Positions 25,624 through 33,780 of a stretch of DNA of 64,000 nucleotides are shown here, in pieces. The translations under genes and the position numbers were made by a program. The notes below the pieces were generated by a model. It worked only from the letters and a program-made list of their open reading frames with translations, was not told the origin of the DNA and searched no databases. How positions within the stretch are numbered: position 1 is the stretch's first letter; each line of letters begins with the position of its first letter. The DNA comes from Streptomyces luteolifulvus (GTDB taxonomy: Bacteria; Actinomycetota; Actinomycetes; Streptomycetales; Streptomycetaceae): assembly GCF_008806595.1 (NCBI RefSeq), contig NZ_VZRB01000005.1, positions 33,584 to 97,583 on the forward strand. Direction: 5' to 3'.

Positions 25624-26526
25624 ATGAGCCGCATGATGCGTGCCCGGATGATGCGCCCCGGCGAGGTGGACATCGACGCGACCACGGTCGGTCGTCTGAT
25701 CGCCGGTCGGTTCCCCCGGTGGGCCGGTCTGCCCGTGGAGCGCCTGGACTCGTCCGGGACCGAGAACGCCATGTTCCGGCTCGGCGCGGACCTGGTCGTA
25801 CGACTGCCACGCCATCCCGGCGCCGTCGACGACGTGGCCCACGAGCTGCGCTGGCTGCCCCGGCTGGCGCCCGGGCTGCCGGTTCCGGTGCCGGAGCCGC
25901 TGGGGCGGGGCGAGCCCGGCGAGGGGTTTCCGTGGCCCTGGTCCGTGTACCGCTGGCTGGATGGCCGTAACCCGGTCGTCGGGGCCGTGGAGGAGCCCGA
26001 GCTGCTCGCCGAGGACCTGGCGGCGTTCGTGCGTGCGCTGCGCCGGATCGATCCGCGGGACGGGCCGCCGGGATACCGGGGTGTCCCGCTCGCGAGCCGG
26101 GACGAGCTCACCCGGGCGGCCATCGCGCAGTCGGACGGGAGGATCGACACCGGTGCCGTGACGCGGCTGTGGGACGAAGCGCTGCGGCTCCCGCGGCACT
26201 CCGCTGCGCCCGTCTGGGCCCACGGCGACCTGATGCCGGGAAACGTGCTGGTCAGGGACGGGCGGCTGAGCGCGGTGATCGACTTCGGTACGGCGGGCGT
26301 GGGTGATCCCGCCGCCGATCTGATCGTGGCCTGGAACCTGCTGCCCGCCGGGGTCCGCGGCACGTTCCGGGATGCGGTGGGCGCGGACGACGCCGAGTGG
26401 GCACGCGGCCGGGGCTGGGCCCTGTCGATCGCGCTGATCGCACTGCCGTACTACCGGGTGACCAATCCGCCGGTGGCGGAGAACTCGCGGCATGTGATCG
26501 GGGAGATCCTCGCCGAGACCGCGTAG
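25624..26526 (+). CDS. Aminoglycoside phosphotransferase (APH) family protein
   Basis: A 300-residue member of the APH/choline kinase superfamily. Motifs: V-V-R-L-P-R with a lysine-equivalent strand near residue 60, Brenner catalytic motif A-H-G-D-L-M-P-G-N-V-L-V near residue 199, and the metal motif V-I-D-F-G-T-A-G-V-G-D-P near residue 218. Members phosphorylate aminoglycosides, sugars or other small hydroxyl compounds. The closest type is the widespread 'phosphotransferase' of unknown substrate, and resistance cannot be claimed. The start is unclear because several Met codons lie within the first 11 residues. Confidence 0.87.
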   Translation: MSRMMRARMMRPGEVDIDATTVGRLIAGRFPRWAGLPVERLDSSGTENAMFRLGADLVVRLPRHPGAVDDVAHELRWLPRLAPGLPVPVPEPLGRGEPGEGFPWPWSVYRWLDGRNPVVGAVEEPELLAEDLAAFVRALRRIDPRDGPPGYRGVPLASRDELTRAAIAQSDGRIDTGAVTRLWDEALRLPRHSAAPVWAHGDLMPGNVLVRDGRLSAVIDFGTAGVGDPAADLIVAWNLLPAGVRGTFRDAVGADDAEWARGRGWALSIALIALPYYRVTNPPVAENSRHVIGEILAETA

Positions 26527-26568
26527 GGCGGGGCCGGCCGCATCGTCCGGCCGGCCCGCCCCGCCCTA
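26524..26568. terminator. Long GC-rich bidirectional terminator
   Basis: The left arm TAGGGCGGGGC (starting in the stop codon of the phosphotransferase gene) pairs with GCCCCGCCCTA ending at 26568. Inner GGCCGGCCG / CGGCCGG pairs extend the stem. It separates two convergent genes. Confidence 0.8.
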
Positions 26569-26576
26569 CGGGTGGG

Positions 26577-27059
26577 TCACTCGCCCGCGTACGCCTTCTC
26601 CAGGGCGGCGATGTCCAGCTTGTGCATCGACAGCATCGCCTGGGTCGCGCGGGTGGCCTTCGCCGGGTCCGGGTCGCTGACCATGTCGTCGAGGGTGTCC
26701 GGGATGACCTGCCAGGACACGCCGAACTTGTCCTTGAGCCACCCGCAGGGGCCGGGCTCGCCACCGCCCTCGGTGAGCTTGGTCCAGTAGTAGTCGATCT
26801 CCTCCTGGTTCTCGCAGAAGATCTGGAAGGAGATCGCCTCGTTGAAATGGAACTCCGGGCCGCCGTTCAGCGCCACGAACTTGTGGCCGTTGGCCGTGAA
26901 CTCCACGGTCATCACGGTGCCGGCGGGCCGCATGGAGCCCTCGGGGTAGCGGGAGAGCTTGCCGACGCTGGAGTTCTTGAAGATCGAGACGTAGTGGTGA
27001 GCGGCTTCCTCCGCCTGGTCGTCGAACCAGAGACAGGTGGTGAATCCTTGGGTGGCCAT
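26577..27059 (-). CDS. PhnB-like VOC family protein
   Basis: A 160-residue single-domain protein of the PhnB / '3-demethylubiquinone-9 methyltransferase-like' VOC family. Family features: T-C-L-W-F-D-D-Q-A-E-E-A at the start, F-V-A-L-N-G-G-P near residue 62 and G-W-L-K-D-K-F-G-V-S-W-Q near residue 106. Despite the old name these are not methyltransferases; the function is usually unknown. AGGAGGT lies about 6 bases before the ATG. Confidence 0.88.
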   Translation of the reverse strand: MATQGFTTCLWFDDQAEEAAHHYVSIFKNSSVGKLSRYPEGSMRPAGTVMTVEFTANGHKFVALNGGPEFHFNEAISFQIFCENQEEIDYYWTKLTEGGGEPGPCGWLKDKFGVSWQVIPDTLDDMVSDPDPAKATRATQAMLSMHKLDIAALEKAYAGE

Positions 27060-27092
27060 GAGTACCTCCTGGAGCGTTCAACGCGGTCACCT

Positions 27093-27656
27093 CTACTGAC
27101 CGATCCTCGCAAGGAAACTCATCGCTCGGGGGGTCGGCTGATCCAAGTGGCCCGTACGACGACATCTGCCGGAAGGGCGGCGGCGGCCGCCAGGGCACAG
27201 TGTCCGATCTGGCCCTGCAGGCCAAGGAGATGGGGCGGCCAGGCACATTCCGCCGTACGGCGACGTGGACGCGCCCCGGCTCCTGCCCTGCTGCGCCGTG
27301 GTGAGCCGGACGAGCTCCGTCCGGGCCGGCGCCAGCAGGTCGCCGAGTCCGAGGCCGAGCGCCTGGGCGGCGGCCGCGAGGACCTCCGAGGAGGCCTCCT
27401 TGCGGCCGCGCTCCACCTCCGAGAGATACGGCACGGAGATCCGGGCCGCGTCGGGCACGTCCTTGAGGGTGCGCTCCTGGGCGAGTCGTTCGCGCCGCAG
27501 GACGTCGCCGACCAGGTCGCGCCACAGGGGTTCCCTGGGCGCGTGGGCTGACTGCCCTCGGGACGGGGGCGAGCTGGCGGGGCGGGCGGTTCCCGGGCGC
27601 TCGGCCGCCGGGCGCATGGGGATGACGCGGGCTTGGTTCGGCACGTGGCTGCTCAC
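27093..27656 (-). CDS. XRE-type helix-turn-helix regulator with unusual C-terminal tail
   Basis: A 187-residue protein. The HTH_3 domain spans about 46-108 (L-W-R-D-L-V-G-D-V-L-R, then I-S-V-P-Y-L-S-E-V-E-R-G-R-K-E). It resembles a conserved Streptomyces regulator of about 130-140 residues that commonly ends in a C-L-A-A-like sequence. Here that point (M-C-L-A-A, near residue 139) is followed by about 48 more residues of Pro/Gly/Arg-rich sequence that looks like read-through of former non-coding DNA. The start is a GTG with poor spacing to AAGGG. Targets unknown. Confidence 0.8.
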   Translation of the reverse strand: MSSHVPNQARVIPMRPAAERPGTARPASSPPSRGQSAHAPREPLWRDLVGDVLRRERLAQERTLKDVPDAARISVPYLSEVERGRKEASSEVLAAAAQALGLGLGDLLAPARTELVRLTTAQQGRSRGASTSPYGGMCLAAPSPWPAGPDRTLCPGGRRRPSGRCRRTGHLDQPTPRAMSFLARIGQ

Positions 27657-28001
27657 CCCTTCAGACTAGGTTTCCCGGGCTCCGGGGGAAGGGAGCGGCA
27701 TTGCGCCCTCGGTGAAGCCCGTCGCGGTATCTCCAGGCCCTGGTGGGGGAGTTGGTCCGCGGGGCCGGCCCCGGCCCCACCCGCCCCGGCCCCGCCGGCC
27801 GGTCGCCGATTTCCGTCGCGCGGACACGCTTCGGGCATGGCCCGTCACCCCATGGGTACGCGCAACGCAGGGCACCTGAGGACGGCGCGTGCATAGCTCG
27901 TCGCCGTACGGGTACCCGGCAGACCGCGCCACCCGGACAGGACCACCGACAACCGAGGCCGAAGAGGCAGACGTCGAGCCGTGACTTTCGTGGGAGAGGC
28001 A
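27657..28001. other. 345-base divergent region upstream of the stress sigma gene
   Basis: Contains two predicted SigB-type promoters for the downstream sigma gene (annotated separately). Minus-strand open frames of 60-160 codons in this stretch overlap one another in different frames, lack ribosome sites and are judged non-coding. Confidence 0.5.
27835..27915 (+). promoter_or_regulatory. Two tandem SigB-type promoters, GCAT-N15-GGGTAC
   Basis: Promoter 1: GCAT 27835-27838 and GGGTAC 27854-27859. Promoter 2: GCAT 27891-27894 and GGGTAC 27910-27915. Both have a 15-base spacer and fit the published Streptomyces SigB-type pattern GNNT-N14-16-GGGTAC/T. They lie 143 and 87 bases before the sigma-factor start, suggesting autoregulation. 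Confidence 0.6.
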
Positions 28002-28853
28002 ATGGACACCGCCGTGACCAGGACGATTGGTGACGGATCGCTGCCGGGGGTCGAGGACCCGAAAACCATAGCCCCGCGCGACGCGCGGGAGCTGTCCCGC
28101 CAGTTCTTCCAGCGTCTGACGGAGCTTGAGGAAGGTACACACTCATACCAGTACGCGCGCAACACGCTCATCGAGATGAACATGTCGCTCGTGCGGTTCG
28201 CGGCCGGCCGGTTCCGCGGTCGCGGCGACGACATGGAGGACATCGTCCAGACGGGAATGATCGGCCTGATCAAGGCCATCGACCGCTTCGAGCTGGCCCG
28301 CGAGGTGGAGTTCACGTCGTTCGCACTGCCGTACATCGTCGGCGAGATCAAGCGGTTCTTCCGCGACACCACCTGGGCGGTGCACGTGCCGAGGCGGCTT
28401 CAGGAGCTGCGCGTCGAACTGGCCAAGGCACGTGAGGAACTCGCCAGCAGGCTGGACCGCGATCCGACGGTCGCCGAACTCGCCACCCTGATGAACCTCT
28501 CCGAGGACGAGGTGGTCGAGGCCCAGATCGCCTCCAACGGATACAACTCCTCCTCCCTGGACGCAGCGCTCGGCGGTGACGGGCCCGAGGGCGGCGAGGC
28601 GGTGCTGGCCGACTTCATCGGCGTGGAGGAGGAGGGGCTGCGCCTCGTCGAGGACTTCCAGTCGCTCGCCCCGCTCATGGCGGAACTGAGCGAACGCGAC
28701 CGGCAGATCATCCATCTCCGGTTCGTGGAGGAGGCCACCCAGGCGGAGATCGGCGAGTGGCTCGGCTGCTCGCAGATGCATGTGTCCCGGCTGATCAAGC
28801 GGATCATCGTACGGCTGCGCGAGGGCATGCTGGGCGAGCTCGGCTGCGCCTGA
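28002..28853 (+). CDS. SigB/SigF/SigG-type RNA polymerase sigma factor
   Basis: A 283-residue group 3 sigma factor. Region 2 (about 55-125) has M-E-D-I-V-Q-T-G-M-I-G-L-I-K-A-I-D-R-F. Region 3 follows with V-P-R-R-L-Q-E-L-R. Region 4 (about 225-275) has L-S-E-R-D-R-Q-I-I-H-L-R-F and G-C-S-Q-M-H-V-S-R-L. These sigmas drive osmotic, oxidative and developmental stress genes. ATG 28002 is chosen because GGGAGAGGC precedes it; an ATG/GTG 21 bases earlier is also in frame. Two GGGTAC promoters of its own type lie upstream. The convergent gene 10 bases away encodes an anti-sigma-like ATPase. Confidence 0.93.
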   Translation: MDTAVTRTIGDGSLPGVEDPKTIAPRDARELSRQFFQRLTELEEGTHSYQYARNTLIEMNMSLVRFAAGRFRGRGDDMEDIVQTGMIGLIKAIDRFELAREVEFTSFALPYIVGEIKRFFRDTTWAVHVPRRLQELRVELAKAREELASRLDRDPTVAELATLMNLSEDEVVEAQIASNGYNSSSLDAALGGDGPEGGEAVLADFIGVEEEGLRLVEDFQSLAPLMAELSERDRQIIHLRFVEEATQAEIGEWLGCSQMHVSRLIKRIIVRLREGMLGELGCA

Positions 28854-28863
28854 GCGTCACGCG

Positions 28864-29319
28864 TCACTCCCTGCCGAGTCTCACCGCGGCGCTGACGCGC
28901 TTGCCGACCGGCACCCGTTCGACGACGACCCGCGCCGCGAGCGCGTGGACTATCTCCAGGCCGTGCCGGCCGATGCGTTCGGGGTCGCGGGGGAAGCGGC
29001 GGGGCAGCGCGACACTGCTGTCGCAGACCGCCACGGTGAGCGAGATGTCGGTGCCCTCCAGCTCCAGGATGTACGGCCCGTTGCTGTGCCGGTCGGCGTT
29101 GGTGACCAGCTCGCTCACCACCAGAAGCACCTCGTCCTCGGCGCGGGCGTCGATGGCGGCGCACCACTGGGTCCTGAGCTTGTGGAGGAAGAGCGCGGCG
29201 AAGTGCCGGGCCTCGGCGATGCATCCCGGTTCGCCTGTGTAGTGTGCCGCCCGCCGCAGCGGTTCCACGGGCACGTCGAAACCAGTCGGTATCACTGCTC
29301 CGTCCAGGTGGTCGATCAT
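28864..29319 (-). CDS. RsbW-like ATP-binding anti-sigma/regulatory kinase
   Basis: A 151-residue protein with a HATPase_c domain of the anti-sigma kinase family. The N-box is L-V-V-S-E-L-V-T-N-A-D-R-H-S near residue 76, the G1-type box V-A-V-C-D-S-S near residue 103 and the G2-type G-R-H-G-L-E-I-V near residue 122. Such proteins bind a sigma factor and phosphorylate an anti-anti-sigma factor. ATG 29319 has GAGAG about 7 bases before it. It is encoded tail to tail with the sigma gene, 10 bases apart, rather than in the usual operon, so pairing with that sigma is likely but not proven. No anti-anti-sigma gene is nearby. Confidence 0.87.
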   Translation of the reverse strand: MIDHLDGAVIPTGFDVPVEPLRRAAHYTGEPGCIAEARHFAALFLHKLRTQWCAAIDARAEDEVLLVVSELVTNADRHSNGPYILELEGTDISLTVAVCDSSVALPRRFPRDPERIGRHGLEIVHALAARVVVERVPVGKRVSAAVRLGRE

Positions 29320-29448
29320 GCGGTTCTCTCTCGGGGAAGCCGGACTGGCCGGACGCTGCTGCACCAGTGCTCGTACCCCGAGGGGCGCCGCGCAGTCCTG
29401 GACACGCCGTGACGCCTCTTACGCACGTCGTCCCGAGGTCCGGGTGGG

Positions 29449-30708
29449 TCACACCGGGGGCGGGGCCACGGAGGACAGCGAAGCCGGCGATCCGGACGAG
29501 GGCGGCCCGGAGGAAAGGGGCGCGGAGGAAGGCGTCACCGGGGCCGGGGCCGAGGAAGGCGTGACGGAGGCGGGCGGTACGGAGGACGGCGGGACCGAGG
29601 AGGGCGGCACCGAGCTCGGGGCCGAAGGCTCCGTCGTCTTCGGCTTCGGCTGCGGCTTCGGCTTGGGCTTCGGGCAGGGAGTCTGCGAGGGGTCGGGCTT
29701 GCCCGAGACGCACGGCGACGCAGAGGGGGACGTCGAGGGAGAGGTCGGAGTGGTCGCGCTCGGGGACGGCTTGCGCTTCGGCGGCTTGGTCTTCTTGTCG
29801 TACTGGCCGGTGTCCCCGTGGTGGCGGACGAACCAGCCGTTGTCGTGGAAGTCGTAGATCACGAAGTTGTTGATCACCTTCGGCGCCGGCGTGACCACGA
29901 CGACCTTCGAGGGGTTGTACGACGGCCAGGAGTCGCCCGCGCGCCGGGGTGTGCTCTGCTGCGCGACCGGCGGGGTCAGCGGGTTGCCGCAGGCGCAGCG
30001 CACCCGCGGGACACCGCGGTCGTCCACCAGGACGGCCGTGCCGGTCTGCAGGACGGACTGGTAACTGGTGGCGGCGCCGTCACGGTAGCCGTGGTTGGTG
30101 ACGCGCGTGTCCATGCGCAGCTGGACGGGCGTCAGCGAGCGCAGGTAGGTGGGCGTCCTGGCCGGTTCGACGCCGGCGACCGAGGCGAACGCCCTGTTCT
30201 TCGACGGGGACGCCTGCAGGGACTTGACCTGCTTCTCCACGTCGCAGCTGGAGACATTGCGGGTGCCGCCGTAGAGGCCGGGCGCCCCGCCGTCCACGCC
30301 GGTGACCGCTTTGGCGGGGGCCGACTCGGCGGCCGGGGAGACGGAGACCGGCGGGGCGGAGCTGTCGGTGGCCGCCTGCTCGGTGAACGGATCGGGGCCC
30401 GTCTTGCCGGCGGCCTGGAGAAAGACCTCGCTCCCGCTGCCCGAGCCGCCGTCGGGGCGGCTGAGGACCACCGCCAGGATCACGGCGGCCACGACCGCGG
30501 TGGCGAGCACGGCGACGCGGGGTGCGGACTTCCACCAGGGGTGACCGGGGCCGGGTTCGGGTTCGGGGACCGCTCCACCGCCCGTCGGGTGCGAGGGCGG
30601 ACCCGACGGCGGCTGGGAGGGCGGGCCCGAAGGCGGCTGCGAGGGGCCTGACAGGGGGCCGGAAGGCGGTCCTGTGGGGCGGTCGGAGGACGGCGGTTCC
30701 ACGCTCAC
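29449..30708 (-). CDS. DUF6777 family membrane-anchored protein with Pro/Ser-rich tails
   Basis: A 419-residue protein. The N-terminus (1-60) is a cytoplasmic Pro/Gly/Ser-rich tail of repeated P-P-S-G-P-like units, followed by one transmembrane helix at 63-83 (V-A-V-L-A-T-A-V-V-A-A-V-I-L-A-V-V-L). The external DUF6777 domain spans about 92-290, with paired Cys around C-D-V and V-R-C-A-C-G-N. The last about 110 residues are a second low-complexity tail containing the S-S-V-P-P repeat. The function of the family is unknown. It lies in a neighbourhood with a streptophobe protein and an STPK/FHA-ABC operon. A GTG start with AAGAAGAG upstream. Confidence 0.82.
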   Translation of the reverse strand: MSVEPPSSDRPTGPPSGPLSGPSQPPSGPPSQPPSGPPSHPTGGGAVPEPEPGPGHPWWKSAPRVAVLATAVVAAVILAVVLSRPDGGSGSGSEVFLQAAGKTGPDPFTEQAATDSSAPPVSVSPAAESAPAKAVTGVDGGAPGLYGGTRNVSSCDVEKQVKSLQASPSKNRAFASVAGVEPARTPTYLRSLTPVQLRMDTRVTNHGYRDGAATSYQSVLQTGTAVLVDDRGVPRVRCACGNPLTPPVAQQSTPRRAGDSWPSYNPSKVVVVTPAPKVINNFVIYDFHDNGWFVRHHGDTGQYDKKTKPPKRKPSPSATTPTSPSTSPSASPCVSGKPDPSQTPCPKPKPKPQPKPKTTEPSAPSSVPPSSVPPSSVPPASVTPSSAPAPVTPSSAPLSSGPPSSGSPASLSSVAPPPV

Positions 30709-30869
30709 GAGCTCTTCTTCCCAAGGGGAATTGCTGCGGCTCTGCTGCCCTTTCAGTCCTTTTCGTGCATAACACTCCTATTGTGTGCTCCGGTCCGGTT
30801 CACTCCGCAAGCCCACGCGGACGGCTCTCCCGGCGGGCGCGCCGCGCGGGCGCTGCTTAGCGTGGCAGG

Positions 30870-32144
30870 GTGAGCCCGCGTACCACCTCCGACCAGGTCG
30901 CCCGCCACGGCTGGCCGCAGGCGCTGGCCACGGTGCTGGGCGCGCTGGTCGCCATGGGGGTGGTCGCCGCGCTGGGACTGTGGGCGGCCGGGGCGACGGA
31001 CCTGCCGGACAACGCCTTCCCCCGGGTCGTCGCGGCCACCCTGGTCACGGCGGTCGGCGGCACGATCAAGCTGTCCGGGAACGCCGGCGAGCTGGCACAG
31101 ACCCAGGCGGGGCTGACCGTGATCCCGCTGTCGGTCACGCTGGTCGGGGTGGTGGTGATCGCCGCGGGCTTTCTGCGGCCGCTGCGGCGCCGGGCGGTCA
31201 TGGGCGCGGCGGAGCTCGCCGGCTGGGCGGGCAGGGTCGCCGTCGTGTGGCTGGCCGCGCTGCTGGCGCTGGCCTTCGCGGCCCGCCAGACGTTCTCGAT
31301 CGACCTCGGGGAGGGGGCGATCGAGGACCTGGGCGACCTGTTCGGCGTCGCGCCGAAGCTCGGCTTCACCACTGACGTGCCGCTGACGGTGTTCTTCGGT
31401 CTGCTGTGGCTGGCCGGTGTGCTGGTGCTGGCGCTGCTGGTCTCGCGCGGGGCCCCGCTGCCGGCGCGGCTGCTGCGCTTCCAGGAGTCGGTACGGCCGG
31501 CCGCGTACGCCATGGTCGTGCTGCTGCTCACGTACGTCGCCGTGGGTGTCGTGATCGCCCTCGTCGTGGCGGCGACCCGTGGTCATGCGGCGGAGACGAT
31601 GGCCGTGATCCTGCTCGGCATGCCCAACCTGGTCTGGCTGGCGCTCACGATCGGTCTCGGCGCGACCTGGAACGGCCAGGTCGCGGGCCCGTTCGGGCTG
31701 CCGATGCCGCATGTGCTCGACGAGGTGCTGCGCACGGAGGACGTCTCCGCGCTGAATCTGAGCACGCTCTCCCAGCACGACGGAAGGGTGTGGTGGCTGT
31801 TGGTCGTCGACGCGGTGCTGCTGCTGGCCGCCGCGTTCGTGATGGCGGCGCGCTCGCCGGCCCGGATGCGGGCCTGGCAGCACGCCGTGCGCATGGCGGT
31901 GGCGCTCACCCTCACGGTCCTCATGATCTGCCTGGTCTGCCGTGTCTCCGCGCACTACGGCCTGTCGATCCTGGTCTTCGGCGATCTGGGCGGCGGCCTG
32001 TCCGGAAAGCTGCTCCTGACCCCGGAGGTGTGGCCCGCCCTGGGCCTGGCCGCCCTGTGGGGCCTGGCCACCGGTTTCCTGGGCGGCCTGCTGGCCCGCC
32101 GAGTACGCCGCCGGGGAGTCGTCGACGTCGACGGACGGCGATGA
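30870..32144 (+). CDS. Streptophobe family multi-pass membrane protein
   Basis: A 424-residue protein with about 10 hydrophobic helices (for example residues 17-42, 90-110, 120-143, 170-192, 210-235). It fits the Streptomyces-restricted 'streptophobe' family: N-terminal H-G-W-P-Q-A-L-A-T-V-L-G, a N-A-G-E-L-A-Q-T segment, and G-M-P-N-L-V-W-L-A-L near residue 250. No transport or catalytic motif is recognisable and the function is unknown. It starts with a GTG, divergent from the DUF6777 gene, and converges on the kinase gene. Confidence 0.83.
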   Translation: MSPRTTSDQVARHGWPQALATVLGALVAMGVVAALGLWAAGATDLPDNAFPRVVAATLVTAVGGTIKLSGNAGELAQTQAGLTVIPLSVTLVGVVVIAAGFLRPLRRRAVMGAAELAGWAGRVAVVWLAALLALAFAARQTFSIDLGEGAIEDLGDLFGVAPKLGFTTDVPLTVFFGLLWLAGVLVLALLVSRGAPLPARLLRFQESVRPAAYAMVVLLLTYVAVGVVIALVVAATRGHAAETMAVILLGMPNLVWLALTIGLGATWNGQVAGPFGLPMPHVLDEVLRTEDVSALNLSTLSQHDGRVWWLLVVDAVLLLAAAFVMAARSPARMRAWQHAVRMAVALTLTVLMICLVCRVSAHYGLSILVFGDLGGGLSGKLLLTPEVWPALGLAALWGLATGFLGGLLARRVRRRGVVDVDGRR

Positions 32145-32246
32145 GGCCGGACACGACGCTGCAGACCGCGCGCGGCACAGGGGTTGCGGCCAGGTGTATT
32201 GATCACGAGGGTCGGCAAGCGGAGAGTCGGCAGGTCCGTGGTCCGT

Positions 32247-33230
32247 CTACGTGCGCTGCCGGAAGACCGGCTCGGCCCAGTGGGGCGGTGGCGACGGTGG
32301 ATCCTCCCGCTGGTCCACGGCCCGCAGGTCCGCCTGCGTGGGCCGCGGGGTGGCGTGCCCGGCCGTACGCAACGCGGCCACGAAGTCGAGGCAGGTCGCG
32401 TAGCGGTCGTCGGGGCTCTTGGCCAGGGCCTTGGCGAAGACGGTGTCGACCTGTGGGGCCAGGTCGGGGCGGGCTTCGCTGAGCGGGGGCGCCGCGTCGT
32501 ACTGGTGGGCCCACAGCAGGGCCATGTCGTCGTCGCGGAGGAAGGGCGGCCGGCCCGCCAGGGTCTCGTAGACGACGCAGGCCAGGCCGTAGACGTCGCA
32601 GCGGCCGTCGACAGGGCGGCCGGAGATCTGTTCGGGGGCGACGTAGTCGAGGGTGCCGACGAACTGGCCGACCGTGGTGAGGCCGGTCAGGGACAGCGAC
32701 TTCTTCGTGAGGCCGAAGTCGGTGAGGTAGACGTGCTCGGGGTGGTCGCTGTCGGTGCCGCGGCCGACCAGGATGTTGCCGGGTTTCACATCCCGGTGGA
32801 CCAGCCCGTGCTCATGGGCCGCGTCCAGCGCGGAGGCCACCTGCACGGCGATCCGCAGGGCGGTCGCGTGCGGCAATGGCCCCTGGCGGTCCAGGAGATG
32901 GCGCAGGTCGCTGCCGGAGACGTACCGCATGGCGATGTACAGGACACCGTCCGTCTCCCCCGCCTCGAAGACGGGCACGATGTTGGGGTGGTCGAGGGCG
33001 GCGGCCACCCGGGACTCGTGGCTGAACCGCTGCCGGAAGGTGTCGTTGCGGGCGAGTTCGGGGGCGAGCAGTTTGAGGGCGACGGTCCGCTCCAGGCGCA
33101 GGTCGCGGGCGCGGTACACGACGGCCATGCCGCCGCGGCCGATCTCGGCCTCGACGCGGTAGCCCGCGATCTGTCTGCCGATCAGGTCGGAGGGCCGGCC
33201 GGAGAAGATGCTGGTCTCGTGTGCCATCAC
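32247..33230 (-). CDS. Soluble Ser/Thr protein kinase (Pkn type), catalytically complete
   Basis: A 327-residue Hanks-type kinase without a transmembrane helix. All catalytic elements are present: G-R-G-G-M-A-V-V-Y glycine loop (31-39), Lys53 in V-A-L-K, H-R-D at 145-147 in H-R-D-V-K-P-G-N, D-F-G at 171-173 and A-P-E-Q at the activation segment end. The T-G-L-T-T-V-G-Q segment likely holds activation-loop Thr residues. The GTG start overlaps the stop of the upstream SH3-like gene (GTGA), so it is translationally coupled as the last gene of the FHA-ABC operon. It likely phosphorylates the ABC protein, by analogy with PknF and Rv1747. Confidence 0.93.
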   Translation of the reverse strand: MMAHETSIFSGRPSDLIGRQIAGYRVEAEIGRGGMAVVYRARDLRLERTVALKLLAPELARNDTFRQRFSHESRVAAALDHPNIVPVFEAGETDGVLYIAMRYVSGSDLRHLLDRQGPLPHATALRIAVQVASALDAAHEHGLVHRDVKPGNILVGRGTDSDHPEHVYLTDFGLTKKSLSLTGLTTVGQFVGTLDYVAPEQISGRPVDGRCDVYGLACVVYETLAGRPPFLRDDDMALLWAHQYDAAPPLSEARPDLAPQVDTVFAKALAKSPDDRYATCLDFVAALRTAGHATPRPTQADLRAVDQREDPPSPPPHWAEPVFRQRT

Positions 33231-33772
33231 ATGCCGCCGTCGGGTGACACGACCTGGGTGGGCGCATGGCCGGGATCCTCGGTGTCACGCGGCGCGTCGT
33301 CGGCCCCGTAGGGGCTCAGCCGTGTCCCGTCCCCGTACACCCAGCAGCCCTGATGGCTGTCGTACAGCCACACGGCCTCCCCGTCGATCACGACCCCGAC
33401 CCGCAGCCCCGCCGTACGGCTGCGGAAGGCCTCGCCGTCGAGGGCCGCCTCCGCCAGTTCCTCGACCGCGGTCCGGTAGCGGGCGAGGGCCTGTTCGGTG
33501 CGGGAGAGCAGGGGGCGTGGGTCGGCGGTGCGGGCGATCGGCCCGTCCGCGGCGGGCGGGTCCTGCGGTACGGCGATCAGCAGTCGGCCGTCGACCCAGG
33601 CCGACCAGCCGTTGGCGCACAGGACATGGCCCCAGTCGCCGCGCCGTTCGACCAGCTGGACCGGCAGCAGCGCGTCGAGGGGGACGGTGGGCCGGCCGGG
33701 CTCGGGTGCCTCCCAGGCGGGCATCCCGTTCTGGGGCACGACGTGCGTGGGCCGGAATCCGGAGGTCGTCAT
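33227..33772 (-). CDS. Hypothetical protein with SH3-like N-terminal segment
   Basis: A 181-residue cytoplasmic protein. Residues about 28-70 (V-P-L-D-A-L-L-P-V-Q-L-V-E-R-R-G-D-W, then W-S-A-W-V-D-G-R-L-L) look like a bacterial SH3-type barrel. The rest has a V-W-L-Y-D-S-H-Q-G-C-W-V-Y-G-D-G segment and an acidic tail. I do not recognise a named family. It sits between the FHA-ABC gene (8 bases upstream) and the kinase gene (4-base overlap), so it is almost certainly an accessory of the same system. ATG 33772 is chosen because earlier codons in the frame lie inside the ABC gene. Confidence 0.8.
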   Translation of the reverse strand: MTTSGFRPTHVVPQNGMPAWEAPEPGRPTVPLDALLPVQLVERRGDWGHVLCANGWSAWVDGRLLIAVPQDPPAADGPIARTADPRPLLSRTEQALARYRTAVEELAEAALDGEAFRSRTAGLRVGVVIDGEAVWLYDSHQGCWVYGDGTRLSPYGADDAPRDTEDPGHAPTQVVSPDGGM

Positions 33773-33780
33773 CACAGCGC

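Noticed and set aside
25624..26526. Aminoglycoside resistance gene
   Set aside because: Only superfamily motifs are visible; most such proteins act on other small molecules, so resistance is not supported.
27657..28146. Several overlapping minus-strand frames upstream of the sigma gene
   Set aside because: They lie in different frames over the same DNA, lack start signals and cover predicted promoters.
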